Positions 15,948-23,678 of a stretch of DNA of 26,037 bases are shown piece by piece; position 1 is the stretch's first letter, and every line of letters begins with the position of its first letter. The DNA is taken from NCBI GenBank assembly GCA_001774945.1, contig MFBL01000054.1:1-26037 (forward strand), read 5' to 3'. Under the pieces are notes generated by a model. It saw only the letters and a program-made list of their open reading frames with translations, was not told the DNA's origin and ran no database searches. The position numbers and the translations under genes were made by a program. The DNA comes from Candidatus Curtissbacteria bacterium RIFCSPHIGHO2_12_FULL_41_17 (GTDB lineage: Bacteria; Patescibacteriota; Microgenomatia; Curtissbacterales; GWA2-41-24).

Positions 15948-15976
15948 AATTTAGTTTTTTAACTGTAAATTGTCAA
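15948..15976 (-). promoter_or_regulatory. Consensus -35/-10 promoter of the epimerase gene, leaderless geometry
   Basis: On the minus strand, perfect TTGACA (15976-15971), 17 bp, TAAATT (15953-15948), then only 7 nt to the ATG at 15940. A start six to seven bases after the box coincides with the A of the initiation codon, so the transcript would be leaderless. Confidence 0.7.
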
Positions 15977-15996
15977 TCGTGGCAGAATATGCAGTT

Positions 15997-16021
15997 TTTT
16001 CCAGCTTTTTCGGCTGAAAAA
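15997..16021 (-). repeat. Hairpin 22 nt after a methyltransferase stop
   Basis: In the minus-strand transcript, UUUUUCAGC, a 7-nt loop and GCUGGAAAA can form a nine-pair stem with one G-U pair. It follows the methyltransferase gene ending at 16043. It lacks a trailing U tract and so is at best a weak terminator or 3' stabiliser. Confidence 0.35.
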
Positions 16022-16042
16022 TCACGGAGGGCTTTTTTGATA

Positions 16043-16738
16043 CTACTTGCGCCTCCAAGCTGCTATGTAGAGCGTACCACAAATAGAAAGTAGATTCGAA
16101 AATATCGGCCCAACATACACACCTAAACCTAGGCTTCTCATTTTATTGCGTAAAGTCGGCATCGGAGGAAAACCGAAAAACACGCATCCTTTCACTTCAA
16201 TATTATTAAATCCAGCCTTTGTAAAAGAATTTTTCCAATACTTTAGATTTTTTAAATTGATATGAGTAGGGTCATAGGGAAGCAAATTTTTTAAAATTGA
16301 CGACTTTTCAAGACCGCCATTTGGTGTTGTAACCAAAAATATGCCTCCCTTTTTCAGAACTCTGTACGCTTCTTTGATAACAAAATCCGCCCGAAGAACA
16401 TGCTCCAAAACATCAAAGGCACAAACAGCATCAAAAAAATTATTCTCAAATAGCCACCTTTTCTTGCCAATATCCCACTTTTTTAAATGAGCTTTTGTAT
16501 TTTTTTGAGCAATGGAAATAGCAAATTCAGAAATATCCAAACCGTAAGTTTTCATTCCACTTTCATCACAGTAACCTAAAAATTCACCAAGACCACACCC
16601 CACGTCTAGAATTTTTCGAATGTTAATCTTTTTGGAAACTAAAAATTCAAGATCCTTTTTTAAAATCTGCTTCCTCTCAGGATTATCAATCTTATGAATT
16701 TCCTCAAAATATTTTCTATCGTATAAATTCTTAAACAT
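16043..16738 (-). CDS. Class I SAM-dependent methyltransferase
   Basis: A 231-residue methyltransferase starting MFKNLYDRKYFEEIH, an opening seen in many glycan-cluster methyltransferases. Motif I is ILDVGCGLGEF (43-53), TYGLDIS (65-70) supplies the ribose-binding acid, and FDAVCAFDVLEHV then RVLKKGGIFLVTTPNG complete the fold. The C-terminal tail is hydrophobic (GVYVGPIFSNLLSICGTLYIAAW), suggesting membrane contact. TATGTT, a plausible -10, ends eight bases before the ATG, again leaving no room for a Shine-Dalgarno. It follows the giant membrane protein gene on the same strand, separated by 51 bp that contain an inverted repeat. Substrate unknown. Confidence 0.9.
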   Translation of the reverse strand: MFKNLYDRKYFEEIHKIDNPERKQILKKDLEFLVSKKINIRKILDVGCGLGEFLGYCDESGMKTYGLDISEFAISIAQKNTKAHLKKWDIGKKRWLFENNFFDAVCAFDVLEHVLRADFVIKEAYRVLKKGGIFLVTTPNGGLEKSSILKNLLPYDPTHINLKNLKYWKNSFTKAGFNNIEVKGCVFFGFPPMPTLRNKMRSLGLGVYVGPIFSNLLSICGTLYIAAWRRK

Positions 16739-16755
16739 TCGACTTTAACATATGT

Positions 16756-16789
16756 CAGTTGTCAAATGTTACGTGTCATTTGTCAACTG
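16756..16789. repeat. Imperfect inverted repeat of TTGACA/CAACTG words between two genes
   Basis: CAGTTGTCAAATG (16756-16768) and CATTTGTCAACTG (16777-16789) pair at 12 of 13 positions around an 8-bp loop. The repeat begins immediately after the stop of the giant membrane protein gene. On the minus strand it holds two perfect TTGACA hexamers, neither at 16-18 bp from a -10-like box. It looks like a small palindromic interspersed element. Confidence 0.6.
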
Positions 16790-19700
16790 TTACGCCTCTT
16801 CTTCCCTCTGCCACCACCTGGCTGTCGGCTTAAGAATTAGTAAAAGAATTTTACTTGAGGGTTTTACCAGAAAGAAACCATTAGTTAAAATCTTATCTAG
16901 AAGAAAAACCAAGGTCGCAGCAGAAACCAAATGGTAAATCCACCACTTAAGTTCGTTTTTAAAATAGAAAGTAACTTGCTGCGGTTTTAAGTCCCCAGAA
17001 AAAGGCACGTAAATATAGCCCGGGGAGGTTGGACCAGCTTTATAAACCTGTAGTTTTTGTCCATTTTCAGACTTAGCCAGCCAATTGGGAAAGGCTTCCT
17101 CCTTGAAAAGAACAGCTCTTGCTCCGTTTGTCTGCACTTCCCTTTTTTCCGGTGAGAACCATTTATAGGAGGCATCATCTACCTTCTTTTCTGAAAGATC
17201 GGTAAGTGATGATAGGATATTTGTCAGAAAATTTGCCTCTTCTTCATTGTAGTCACGGATAACATGATAAGGCAGATTAAAACCAGTCCAGATAAGTTTG
17301 CCGGACTGAACATCAACCGCTGCTGCTACCACCTTACCGTTATTTTTTAAGATAACCCTTGTGCCTGTATATATATCAGCATCATTTTCCGGGTGGGATA
17401 CATTCCAAACACCGCCGTCAAACAAAAGTGGCGAAAACTTGGCAAAATCAACCCCCTTTGCTACAGTCTCGTCGCCCACCTGGGCATTCCAGCCCGATCC
17501 GATATCATCCCGTACGGTTTTTGCGAAAGGAAAATATTCGGGTAAGTTTCCGCTGGCCGACTCCTTAACATCCGGACCGGTATCGATATAAACTTTTCCG
17601 CCACCCTTCAGGTACTCACCAATCAACTTCCATGCACGCGAACCCCGATGATAATCGTAACGATAAAGTACCACCAGATCGAATTTCGCAAGCTCATTTG
17701 CGCTGTAGTCATCAATATATTTCGAACGCGTCGCCACAATAATTTTTTGACTGTTCAAATTTCGCATTCCCAAATATCGATAAGTCGTATCATATGCGGA
17801 AGAATCACCAATCAAAAGAATGGGGGTTGCATTGTTTGCTGAAAGTATCGGGCTAACCAGTTCTTCGCGAACTTTGTAATAATTCATGATCTTATACCTG
17901 TCCCAGTAAAATTTCTCCCCGCCGGGATCATCCGGAGTATCGTATCTTTTAAGAGAGCCCTTGACTTTAATCTGGGCATTGGTATCAATAAGGTGATCAG
18001 CAATTGCATTTTTGGCCAAAATATTGGGATTATCCGAAGCGTAATTACCCAAAAAATAATAAACGGCATTCCAGTCCAAGAGAAACTTAATATTCTCACT
18101 AACTACTTTTTCTGGCGTATTCCAATCCAGTACCAATGAAGACTCCTGGCCCTTTCCGCTAGGACCCATCACTGAATCTAACCAAAAGAGCCCCCAACGT
18201 TCCAAGGTGCCAATGGGCGGATCAACATAGCCGCGGGCAAGCGGCATCTCAAACATAGTCGGCCAGCCAAGATTCACGGTCGCATCAACCGCATAAAGCC
18301 GCTTGTTCTTATCGTTGCCATCAATAAAATCTGGGAGCAGCTTTCCGGCCAAATCTTCCCTTTCTCTGTCACTTACCGCCACGTTTAGAACATCAGGATA
18401 CGGACTAGACGGGCTGGAAAGGTCATTAATGCGCCCAATCAGATTTTTGACGGCTACCGGTGGAAATGAAACATAACCATATATCAAAATTGCCGCGTTC
18501 AAAGCAATCAGAACTGGCCACTTGGCAAACTTGAATAACTTAATCTGGTTGAATCTCTCAAAAGTGCCGAGAGCCCCTCCGAATAAAACTGTCGCACAGG
18601 CGGCAGCCGCTACCGGAATTGGCCAAAAGGCTTTATACCAACCTCCGATTAAAAAATCGACACCTCTGGAAAATAGAAAGACTACTGCTATTTGATACAA
18701 CAAAAACAAAACGAACGGAAAAACATTAAAAAAACTCCTTCTCCTATTTTGCTCAACAACCAAAAACACCAGCCAGACAATTGCCCCGATTGCCAAAATA
18801 TACCAAATAACCAGCTGGGTATCGGAAAACACATAATTGAATTGGTCTCGGGAAAATTTAATAATGGCAAGCCCTGTGGTATCGTCCGAACTAGGTACTG
18901 CACTAATTCCCTGCGCCTTTCCGAACCTGCTGCCAAATGTGGCAAAAATTTGAATAAAACCTCTAAAGATTGCCGGTAAAAAATTGAGCAGGATTCCCGG
19001 CAAGCCTACCAAAAAAGACAGCCCCAAAAAACCAAAAAGGTAAGCGAGTCGGCTTTTAAACTCCAAAGCTGCCTGACCGCTATAAAAAATCAAAACCAAC
19101 AGACAAAAAGGCAGAATCACATTAAGAAAACCCTGCGGATGACCCATTATTCCAAGACCTGTTGCAACCGCCGCCAGAAACAACCATCGCCAGCTGCGGT
19201 TGTTTATAGCCTTAACAATTAAAAATCCGACCAGCGGATAAAAAGCTTGACTCGTCCAGAAAGGAATGCCTCCGGCCCAGACTAAAGACCTGTATAAATT
19301 GGCGGACAAGATTGTCGCCACAGCCAAGACCAAGGCCAAGCTTCTATTTTTGCAAAGTTCATGGTAGAAAAAGTATGAAAAGACAGCAAAAACTACTAAT
19401 CCCAGAACGGCAAAATGCATCACTCCGGGAATTAATCCTAAACTTTTTACAAAAGGCACCATTGCCAAAAAATAGTAGGATGGATAATCGAGAGAAAAAG
19501 GATATCCTCCAAACCAGATATATTTCCAGGCCTCCGGTCTCAGCCACTCCTGCCACTTGATGATGTAATTAACGTATACTGCCGAAAGATAGGTATCGAT
19601 TCCTCTAATTGGACTTTTGGTCAAATACCAAGAAGCAATAGGCTCTAAAAATTTAGCCAATAAGCCAATCGCCGCCAGATGGAAGCTCAAGGAAACAGCC

Positions 19701-19804
19701 AGTAAAAAAACGGCGACAGCCTTGTCCGATATTTTTTTAAGAATCGAAGTCTCAGCCTTTATGTTTTTCTGCTTATTTTTATCGATGCTTACTTGGTCAC
19801 TCAT
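16790..19804 (-). CDS. Giant polytopic membrane protein, GT-C/PTPS-related-like, paralogue 2
   Basis: A 1004-residue protein. After a cytoplasmic N-terminus and first helix (about 29-50) comes an external loop with D70 (GIDTYLSA), then LDYPSYYF (D106); this placement of acids in the first loop resembles GT-C lipid-linked-sugar transferases. About ten helices follow to roughly residue 455. A long external region (about 460-950) includes a GATase-like block (LVVLYRYDYH, EYLKGGGKVYIDTGPD, KLIWTGFNLPYHV) and a beta-rich end (PNWLAK, SPGYIYVPF). One last helix and an acidic tail (WWQREEEA) close it. The family resembles proteins annotated as 6-pyruvoyl-tetrahydropterin-synthase-related membrane proteins, a misleading name. 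It overlaps its paralogue by 8 bp. The function is unproven. Confidence 0.85.
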   Translation of the reverse strand: MSDQVSIDKNKQKNIKAETSILKKISDKAVAVFLLAVSLSFHLAAIGLLAKFLEPIASWYLTKSPIRGIDTYLSAVYVNYIIKWQEWLRPEAWKYIWFGGYPFSLDYPSYYFLAMVPFVKSLGLIPGVMHFAVLGLVVFAVFSYFFYHELCKNRSLALVLAVATILSANLYRSLVWAGGIPFWTSQAFYPLVGFLIVKAINNRSWRWLFLAAVATGLGIMGHPQGFLNVILPFCLLVLIFYSGQAALEFKSRLAYLFGFLGLSFLVGLPGILLNFLPAIFRGFIQIFATFGSRFGKAQGISAVPSSDDTTGLAIIKFSRDQFNYVFSDTQLVIWYILAIGAIVWLVFLVVEQNRRRSFFNVFPFVLFLLYQIAVVFLFSRGVDFLIGGWYKAFWPIPVAAAACATVLFGGALGTFERFNQIKLFKFAKWPVLIALNAAILIYGYVSFPPVAVKNLIGRINDLSSPSSPYPDVLNVAVSDREREDLAGKLLPDFIDGNDKNKRLYAVDATVNLGWPTMFEMPLARGYVDPPIGTLERWGLFWLDSVMGPSGKGQESSLVLDWNTPEKVVSENIKFLLDWNAVYYFLGNYASDNPNILAKNAIADHLIDTNAQIKVKGSLKRYDTPDDPGGEKFYWDRYKIMNYYKVREELVSPILSANNATPILLIGDSSAYDTTYRYLGMRNLNSQKIIVATRSKYIDDYSANELAKFDLVVLYRYDYHRGSRAWKLIGEYLKGGGKVYIDTGPDVKESASGNLPEYFPFAKTVRDDIGSGWNAQVGDETVAKGVDFAKFSPLLFDGGVWNVSHPENDADIYTGTRVILKNNGKVVAAAVDVQSGKLIWTGFNLPYHVIRDYNEEEANFLTNILSSLTDLSEKKVDDASYKWFSPEKREVQTNGARAVLFKEEAFPNWLAKSENGQKLQVYKAGPTSPGYIYVPFSGDLKPQQVTFYFKNELKWWIYHLVSAATLVFLLDKILTNGFFLVKPSSKILLLILKPTARWWQREEEA

Positions 19805-22721
19805 CTTCCTTCTCCCACCAATTTTTAACGCTTCCCCCCATTTTTCTTCTGAAGGGAATCAGCATGAGATTTATAAGCTTAGCTCCGAATAAATAATCTA
19901 TCACTAAAAGAGCGGTTAAAATCTGCATTATTGTGTAAAACAGAGTCCAATAGTCCCCTTTGTAAACAAATTCCACCTGGATGCTCTGGCCGGCGAATTT
20001 AGCAGGTATAAAAACATACATAAAGCCCGGGTATGTTGGTCCGGTTGGATATATTTTAGTTAATTCTCCGTTGACTTTCGCTTGCCATACATCGTGAAAT
20101 TCCTGCCTCAAAAGAACTGCCTTTGCATCTTTTGTCGAAATCACAACTTTTCGATTATTGATAAACTCGCCTTGAGAAACAGGTTGCTGCTGTTCAGTTG
20201 ACAACCACTTTACCATCAAAGATTTTATAAATTCACCTTCTTTGAGGTTTTTGTAGACATTAGTGTGATAAAAAAGGTTAGTGCCACTCCAGATCACTTC
20301 ACCGCTGCCGTAAGTGCCTCTAACCATAAGCGGCGTGTCTTGTGTTTTCAGAATGATCTCCGAACCGCTTTTTAAACCTGTCGGCAGTGAATATTGCCAA
20401 GGTTTGTCATCCAGTATCGGAGGACCAAAATCAGCCAACTCCCAGGTTCTGCCGATTTCTCCTCGCATACTGCCATCCACCGGAAAGAAATCTGGAAGTT
20501 TCTTTTGACTTGTCTGATACACCTCACTGCCCGTCTCGATAAAAACTTTGCCGCCCTTCTTGAGGTATTTTTCAATTTTACCCCAGCCTTTTTTACTGTC
20601 ACCGTCACTGTAGCCGTATAGAACTAATCCCTCGATATCAAGATTTTCCAAATGTGGAAGTTTATCAAGTGAAGGACCAAACCACAAAGGAACCAGTTGT
20701 TTTGAATTGGTGTTTGTCATTCCAAGAACTCTTATAAAAGTATCATAACTCTGATAAGTACCCACGAAACCGATAACACTAGCACTGTTGGCTGAGGCAA
20801 TTGGTGAGGCCAAACCGTCCTTGAATTTATAATACTTAAGAGAATGGGACATGTCATCACGCCAGCCAATTTTCTCTCCATATTTTTCTGGCTCGAAAAC
20901 GGAGGAATAGCCAGGAAGAGTAACTTCTTCTTCCCTCTCAAAAATATTTTTATCAGAAAGTAGATAGCTGGCAGGTGGATTAAAGGAATCGCTGCCGCTA
21001 TGGCCGCCTTCAAAGTATCCGACTGAATACCAGTCAATCAAAAAAAGGGCATTGTTTTTGGCAATCTCCACTGGAGTTTTATAATCTTCAACCAAAGGAT
21101 CTCTTCCTTGGTTTTGAGCTAGAACTATATCCGTCCAATAAAATCCGCCAGCCACCCCAGAGCCTATCGGCACATCGATATAACCTCGAACCAGCGGCAT
21201 CTCGTAAAATGTCGGCCACCAAATATTAACCTTTTGGTCTGCAGTAAAAAGCCTGTATTGAGAAGAATCTGCCGGTAACCAGGATGGCACTAATTTATTC
21301 TTCAAAGATTCAAATTCAGCTTTACCAAGGGGCTTATTTAGAACTTCCGGAAAAATCCCCGATTTTTCTCTATATTGGATGGTGTCCAGTTTATCAATAA
21401 ACATTTCGGCGGTTTCCTTTGACCATAGATTATAAGTAAAAATAACCATCGCCACGGAAAATGCAACTGCTAGAATCATTTTGATAATAAAATTATCCAA
21501 TTTTTTAGCCCGTTCGAAGAAAGAGCGCCAAAAAACCTGCCAGCTTAAAGCTATTAGTGCGCCAAAAGCAATCGGCATTACCCAAAAAGAGCGGTACCAG
21601 CCTCCCTGAAGATAGGAGAAGCCTCTGGAAAGCCCAAAATTGTAAAGGAATAAAAATCCTAAAAAAATTGCCAACGGCACTATGCCTAATAATCTTTTTC
21701 TTTTCTTTGCCAAAATAAATGCAGCAATTAACAGGACTGCAGCAATTGCCCCAAATACAAAAAATCCGCCGTTTACATCCGTCTTAAATCGCCAAAATTG
21801 TGCCCTGTTATACTCGGCAATTTTGGCGGCAGCATCGGCAGGTATGTTAGACGGAACAGCATAGCTGTAATCCGGGGCAGATGTGCCGTCAAATCGACTG
21901 GCTATAACCTTAACTATCAAACCCAAACGATCTAAAATTCTCAGAGGCAAATAAAGAATATTTTGACCAGTAAAACTCTGCAACTGAAGATAAGAAACTA
22001 AAATCATAACAGTCAAAAATATACCTGCATCGGCAAATCTCCTTTTTATAGTTGCTTTAATTTGGGAATGATAACCGAAAAACACGAACGACAATGCAAA
22101 AATCACAAGATATGAAACCATTACCTGAGGATGCCCTAAAACCGAAATACCCGCCAAAAAGGCCGATATCACTAAACTCTTTCTGGTCTTGCTTCGCAGA
22201 TAAAGCACTAAAAACCCCATTGACAAGGGCAAGAAAAACATAGTGGCAACATAAGGCAAATTACCACCCCATACAGCCGGTCCCCAAATTCCTATTGAAT
22301 AAAGGCTGAAAACCGCAAGTGCCAAAGATAAAGCTTTATTTTTGGAAACTGCCCAAAACAAAAAGTAAGAGGCTAAAGCAAAAATATACATGGCGCCCAT
22401 GGTATAGATTAAGGTGGCTTTCTGGGCTCCAAGCTGGGAAACTAAGGGCTTTATTAGATAAAAATGCAACGAGGGATAATCAAATGCATAAGGATATCCG
22501 GACCAGTTGATCGGCCTAAAACCTAAAAATCTAGGCTCTGGGTGTCGTGCGTAATAGGCACTGTTTGCCGCCATATTATAAAAATCGACACCCAAAATTG
22601 GTTTATGGTTAACGTACCACTTGGCAAGCGGCAGAAAAACGGCGAAGATGACAAACACGGCAGCTAGGTGGATAAGAAACTCAAGAACCAAACGGCCGAA
22701 AAATACCAAAATCTTGGGCAT
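19797..22721 (-). CDS. Giant polytopic membrane protein, GT-C/PTPS-related-like, paralogue 1
   Basis: A 974-residue protein colinear with its 1004-residue neighbour. Matching points are LGVDFYNM (D46) with GIDTYLSA, FDYPSLHFYL (D81) with LDYPSYYF, WWPTFYEMPLVRGYIDVPIG with WPTMFEMPLARGYVDPPIG, LFLIDWYSVGYF with FLLDWNAVYYF, GYLKK-type YLKKGGKVFIETG with YLKGGGKVYIDTG, VIWSGTNLFYHT with LIWTGFNLPYHV, and PTYPGFMYVF with PTSPGYIYVP. N-terminal helices reach about residue 440; a large external domain then precedes a final helix (about 926-950) and the tail WWEKEDE. A weak -10 (TATTTT) lies 9 nt before the ATG. The tandem pair may act as a heterodimer or on successive substrates; this is inference. 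Confidence 0.85.
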   Translation of the reverse strand: MPKILVFFGRLVLEFLIHLAAVFVIFAVFLPLAKWYVNHKPILGVDFYNMAANSAYYARHPEPRFLGFRPINWSGYPYAFDYPSLHFYLIKPLVSQLGAQKATLIYTMGAMYIFALASYFLFWAVSKNKALSLALAVFSLYSIGIWGPAVWGGNLPYVATMFFLPLSMGFLVLYLRSKTRKSLVISAFLAGISVLGHPQVMVSYLVIFALSFVFFGYHSQIKATIKRRFADAGIFLTVMILVSYLQLQSFTGQNILYLPLRILDRLGLIVKVIASRFDGTSAPDYSYAVPSNIPADAAAKIAEYNRAQFWRFKTDVNGGFFVFGAIAAVLLIAAFILAKKRKRLLGIVPLAIFLGFLFLYNFGLSRGFSYLQGGWYRSFWVMPIAFGALIALSWQVFWRSFFERAKKLDNFIIKMILAVAFSVAMVIFTYNLWSKETAEMFIDKLDTIQYREKSGIFPEVLNKPLGKAEFESLKNKLVPSWLPADSSQYRLFTADQKVNIWWPTFYEMPLVRGYIDVPIGSGVAGGFYWTDIVLAQNQGRDPLVEDYKTPVEIAKNNALFLIDWYSVGYFEGGHSGSDSFNPPASYLLSDKNIFEREEEVTLPGYSSVFEPEKYGEKIGWRDDMSHSLKYYKFKDGLASPIASANSASVIGFVGTYQSYDTFIRVLGMTNTNSKQLVPLWFGPSLDKLPHLENLDIEGLVLYGYSDGDSKKGWGKIEKYLKKGGKVFIETGSEVYQTSQKKLPDFFPVDGSMRGEIGRTWELADFGPPILDDKPWQYSLPTGLKSGSEIILKTQDTPLMVRGTYGSGEVIWSGTNLFYHTNVYKNLKEGEFIKSLMVKWLSTEQQQPVSQGEFINNRKVVISTKDAKAVLLRQEFHDVWQAKVNGELTKIYPTGPTYPGFMYVFIPAKFAGQSIQVEFVYKGDYWTLFYTIMQILTALLVIDYLFGAKLINLMLIPFRRKMGGSVKNWWEKEDE

Positions 22722-22753
22722 AAAGATTTTAAAATAATGCTAACACTTAATTC

Positions 22754-23488
22754 TTATAGTTTCTCGTATTTAACGCGTATATCTAAAAAACCGTGATCTG
22801 TTTCGTTCAGTAATTTTTTAATAAAAAAATCCTCGAAAAAACGCTTTCTATGAAAAAGCCATTTTGCAATATACATATTCAGGCCTGCAATCAGTGACCA
22901 CCACCCTCCAATTACTTTTGATTTAACCAATGTAAGATTATTTTCACTACCATATTTAGTAAGTTGTTGTTTTGAATAATGCCTGTGTCCCATTAGCCAC
23001 CATGCAGGGTCTAAAATAACTGAAAAAAATGAGTTTGATGGTGTAGATAGATATAGAACACCATTTTTTTTTAGGACCCTGTTTATCTCTCTGAACATAA
23101 CCGTCTCTGTAGCAGGCGGAATATGTTCAAGTACCTCAATTGCAACTATCGTATCAAAGCTTCTATCATTAAAAGGTAATTTAATCGCACTGCCCTTCTT
23201 AAAAGAAACTTTTTTATCACTGATATGTTTTTTGGCAACAGATAATAATTCTTCGCTTATATCTAAACCGGTTACTTTGTGAACCCCATTCCTTATAGAA
23301 AAAAGTTCAAACCAACCATGTCCGCAACCAATATCCAATAAATCTTTATTTCTTAAATCTTTCTTATCTATGTATGAAACAGCAGCAACTTGCGTGATTA
23401 CAAACTTATCCTCAGGGGATTCATCAATTATATTTCTCATCATACCCCTCTCACTGACACTACGAATCAAGTTTGACCAAAGGACCAA
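22754..23488 (-). CDS. Class I SAM-dependent methyltransferase
   Basis: A 244-residue methyltransferase: motif I LLDIGCGHGWF (50-60), VTGLDIS, LPFNDRSFDTIVAIEVLEHIPP and NRVLKKNGVLYLSTPS, followed by a substrate region with GHRHYSKQQL. The start is unsettled. TTG 23488 keeps an N-terminal helix (WSNLIRSVSERGMMRNII) that related proteins usually have. ATG 23443 or 23440 is preceded by GAGAGGGG, the best Shine-Dalgarno-like sequence in this part of the window. An ATG at 23522 lies in another frame and would join the gene if a run of seven Ts (23493-23487) lost one base. It sits 32 bp upstream of the giant membrane protein pair, on the same strand. Confidence 0.85.
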   Translation of the reverse strand: MVLWSNLIRSVSERGMMRNIIDESPEDKFVITQVAAVSYIDKKDLRNKDLLDIGCGHGWFELFSIRNGVHKVTGLDISEELLSVAKKHISDKKVSFKKGSAIKLPFNDRSFDTIVAIEVLEHIPPATETVMFREINRVLKKNGVLYLSTPSNSFFSVILDPAWWLMGHRHYSKQQLTKYGSENNLTLVKSKVIGGWWSLIAGLNMYIAKWLFHRKRFFEDFFIKKLLNETDHGFLDIRVKYEKL

Positions 23489-23520
23489 AAAAACCTGGGC
23501 TTGTCCTCAAACTCACAACC

Positions 23521-23529
23521 ATACTAGCA
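23521..23529 (-). promoter_or_regulatory. Possible extended -10 box for the methyltransferase gene
   Basis: TGcTAGTAT on the minus strand (23529-23521) fits an extended -10. Transcription would start near 23514, giving a leader of about 26 nt to TTG 23488 or 71 nt to ATG 23443. No convincing -35 is seen. Confidence 0.35.
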
Positions 23530-23594
23530 GAAAACAAATTGGATAAACAATTACTTTGGGATATATTTAAAAGAAGTTATCCATCTATATCTTT

Positions 23595-23639
23595 TTAAGA
23601 TTCCATTTCCCACAACTTTAACTGCAAGCTAGAATTCAT
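23595..23639 (-). pseudogene. Remnant of a WaaE/KdtX-like GT2 C-terminus
   Basis: The 190-bp gap 23489-23678 holds no intact gene, but a minus-strand frame reads ...SSLQLKLWEMES then stop. This closely matches the C-terminal HLLWQLKLWEIQN of the intact GT2 gene next to it (QLKLWE identical). Codons differ at many third positions, so it is not a recent copy. It is probably the last fragment of a second, divergent GT2 of the same family that decayed or was cut away; upstream frames carry stops. The match is short, so chance cannot be excluded. Confidence 0.35.
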
Positions 23640-23678
23640 CCTATCACTTCAAAGTTCAGCTATACAAGACTAAAAAAG

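Noticed and set aside
16756..16789. CRISPR-like repeat
   Set aside because: Only one short palindrome with no spacer array and no cas genes anywhere in the window.
16790..22721. Pterin (6-pyruvoyl-tetrahydropterin synthase) enzyme activity of the giant membrane proteins
   Set aside because: The family label reflects a weak historical similarity; I see no pterin-synthase zinc-histidine motif, and the layout is a polytopic membrane protein.
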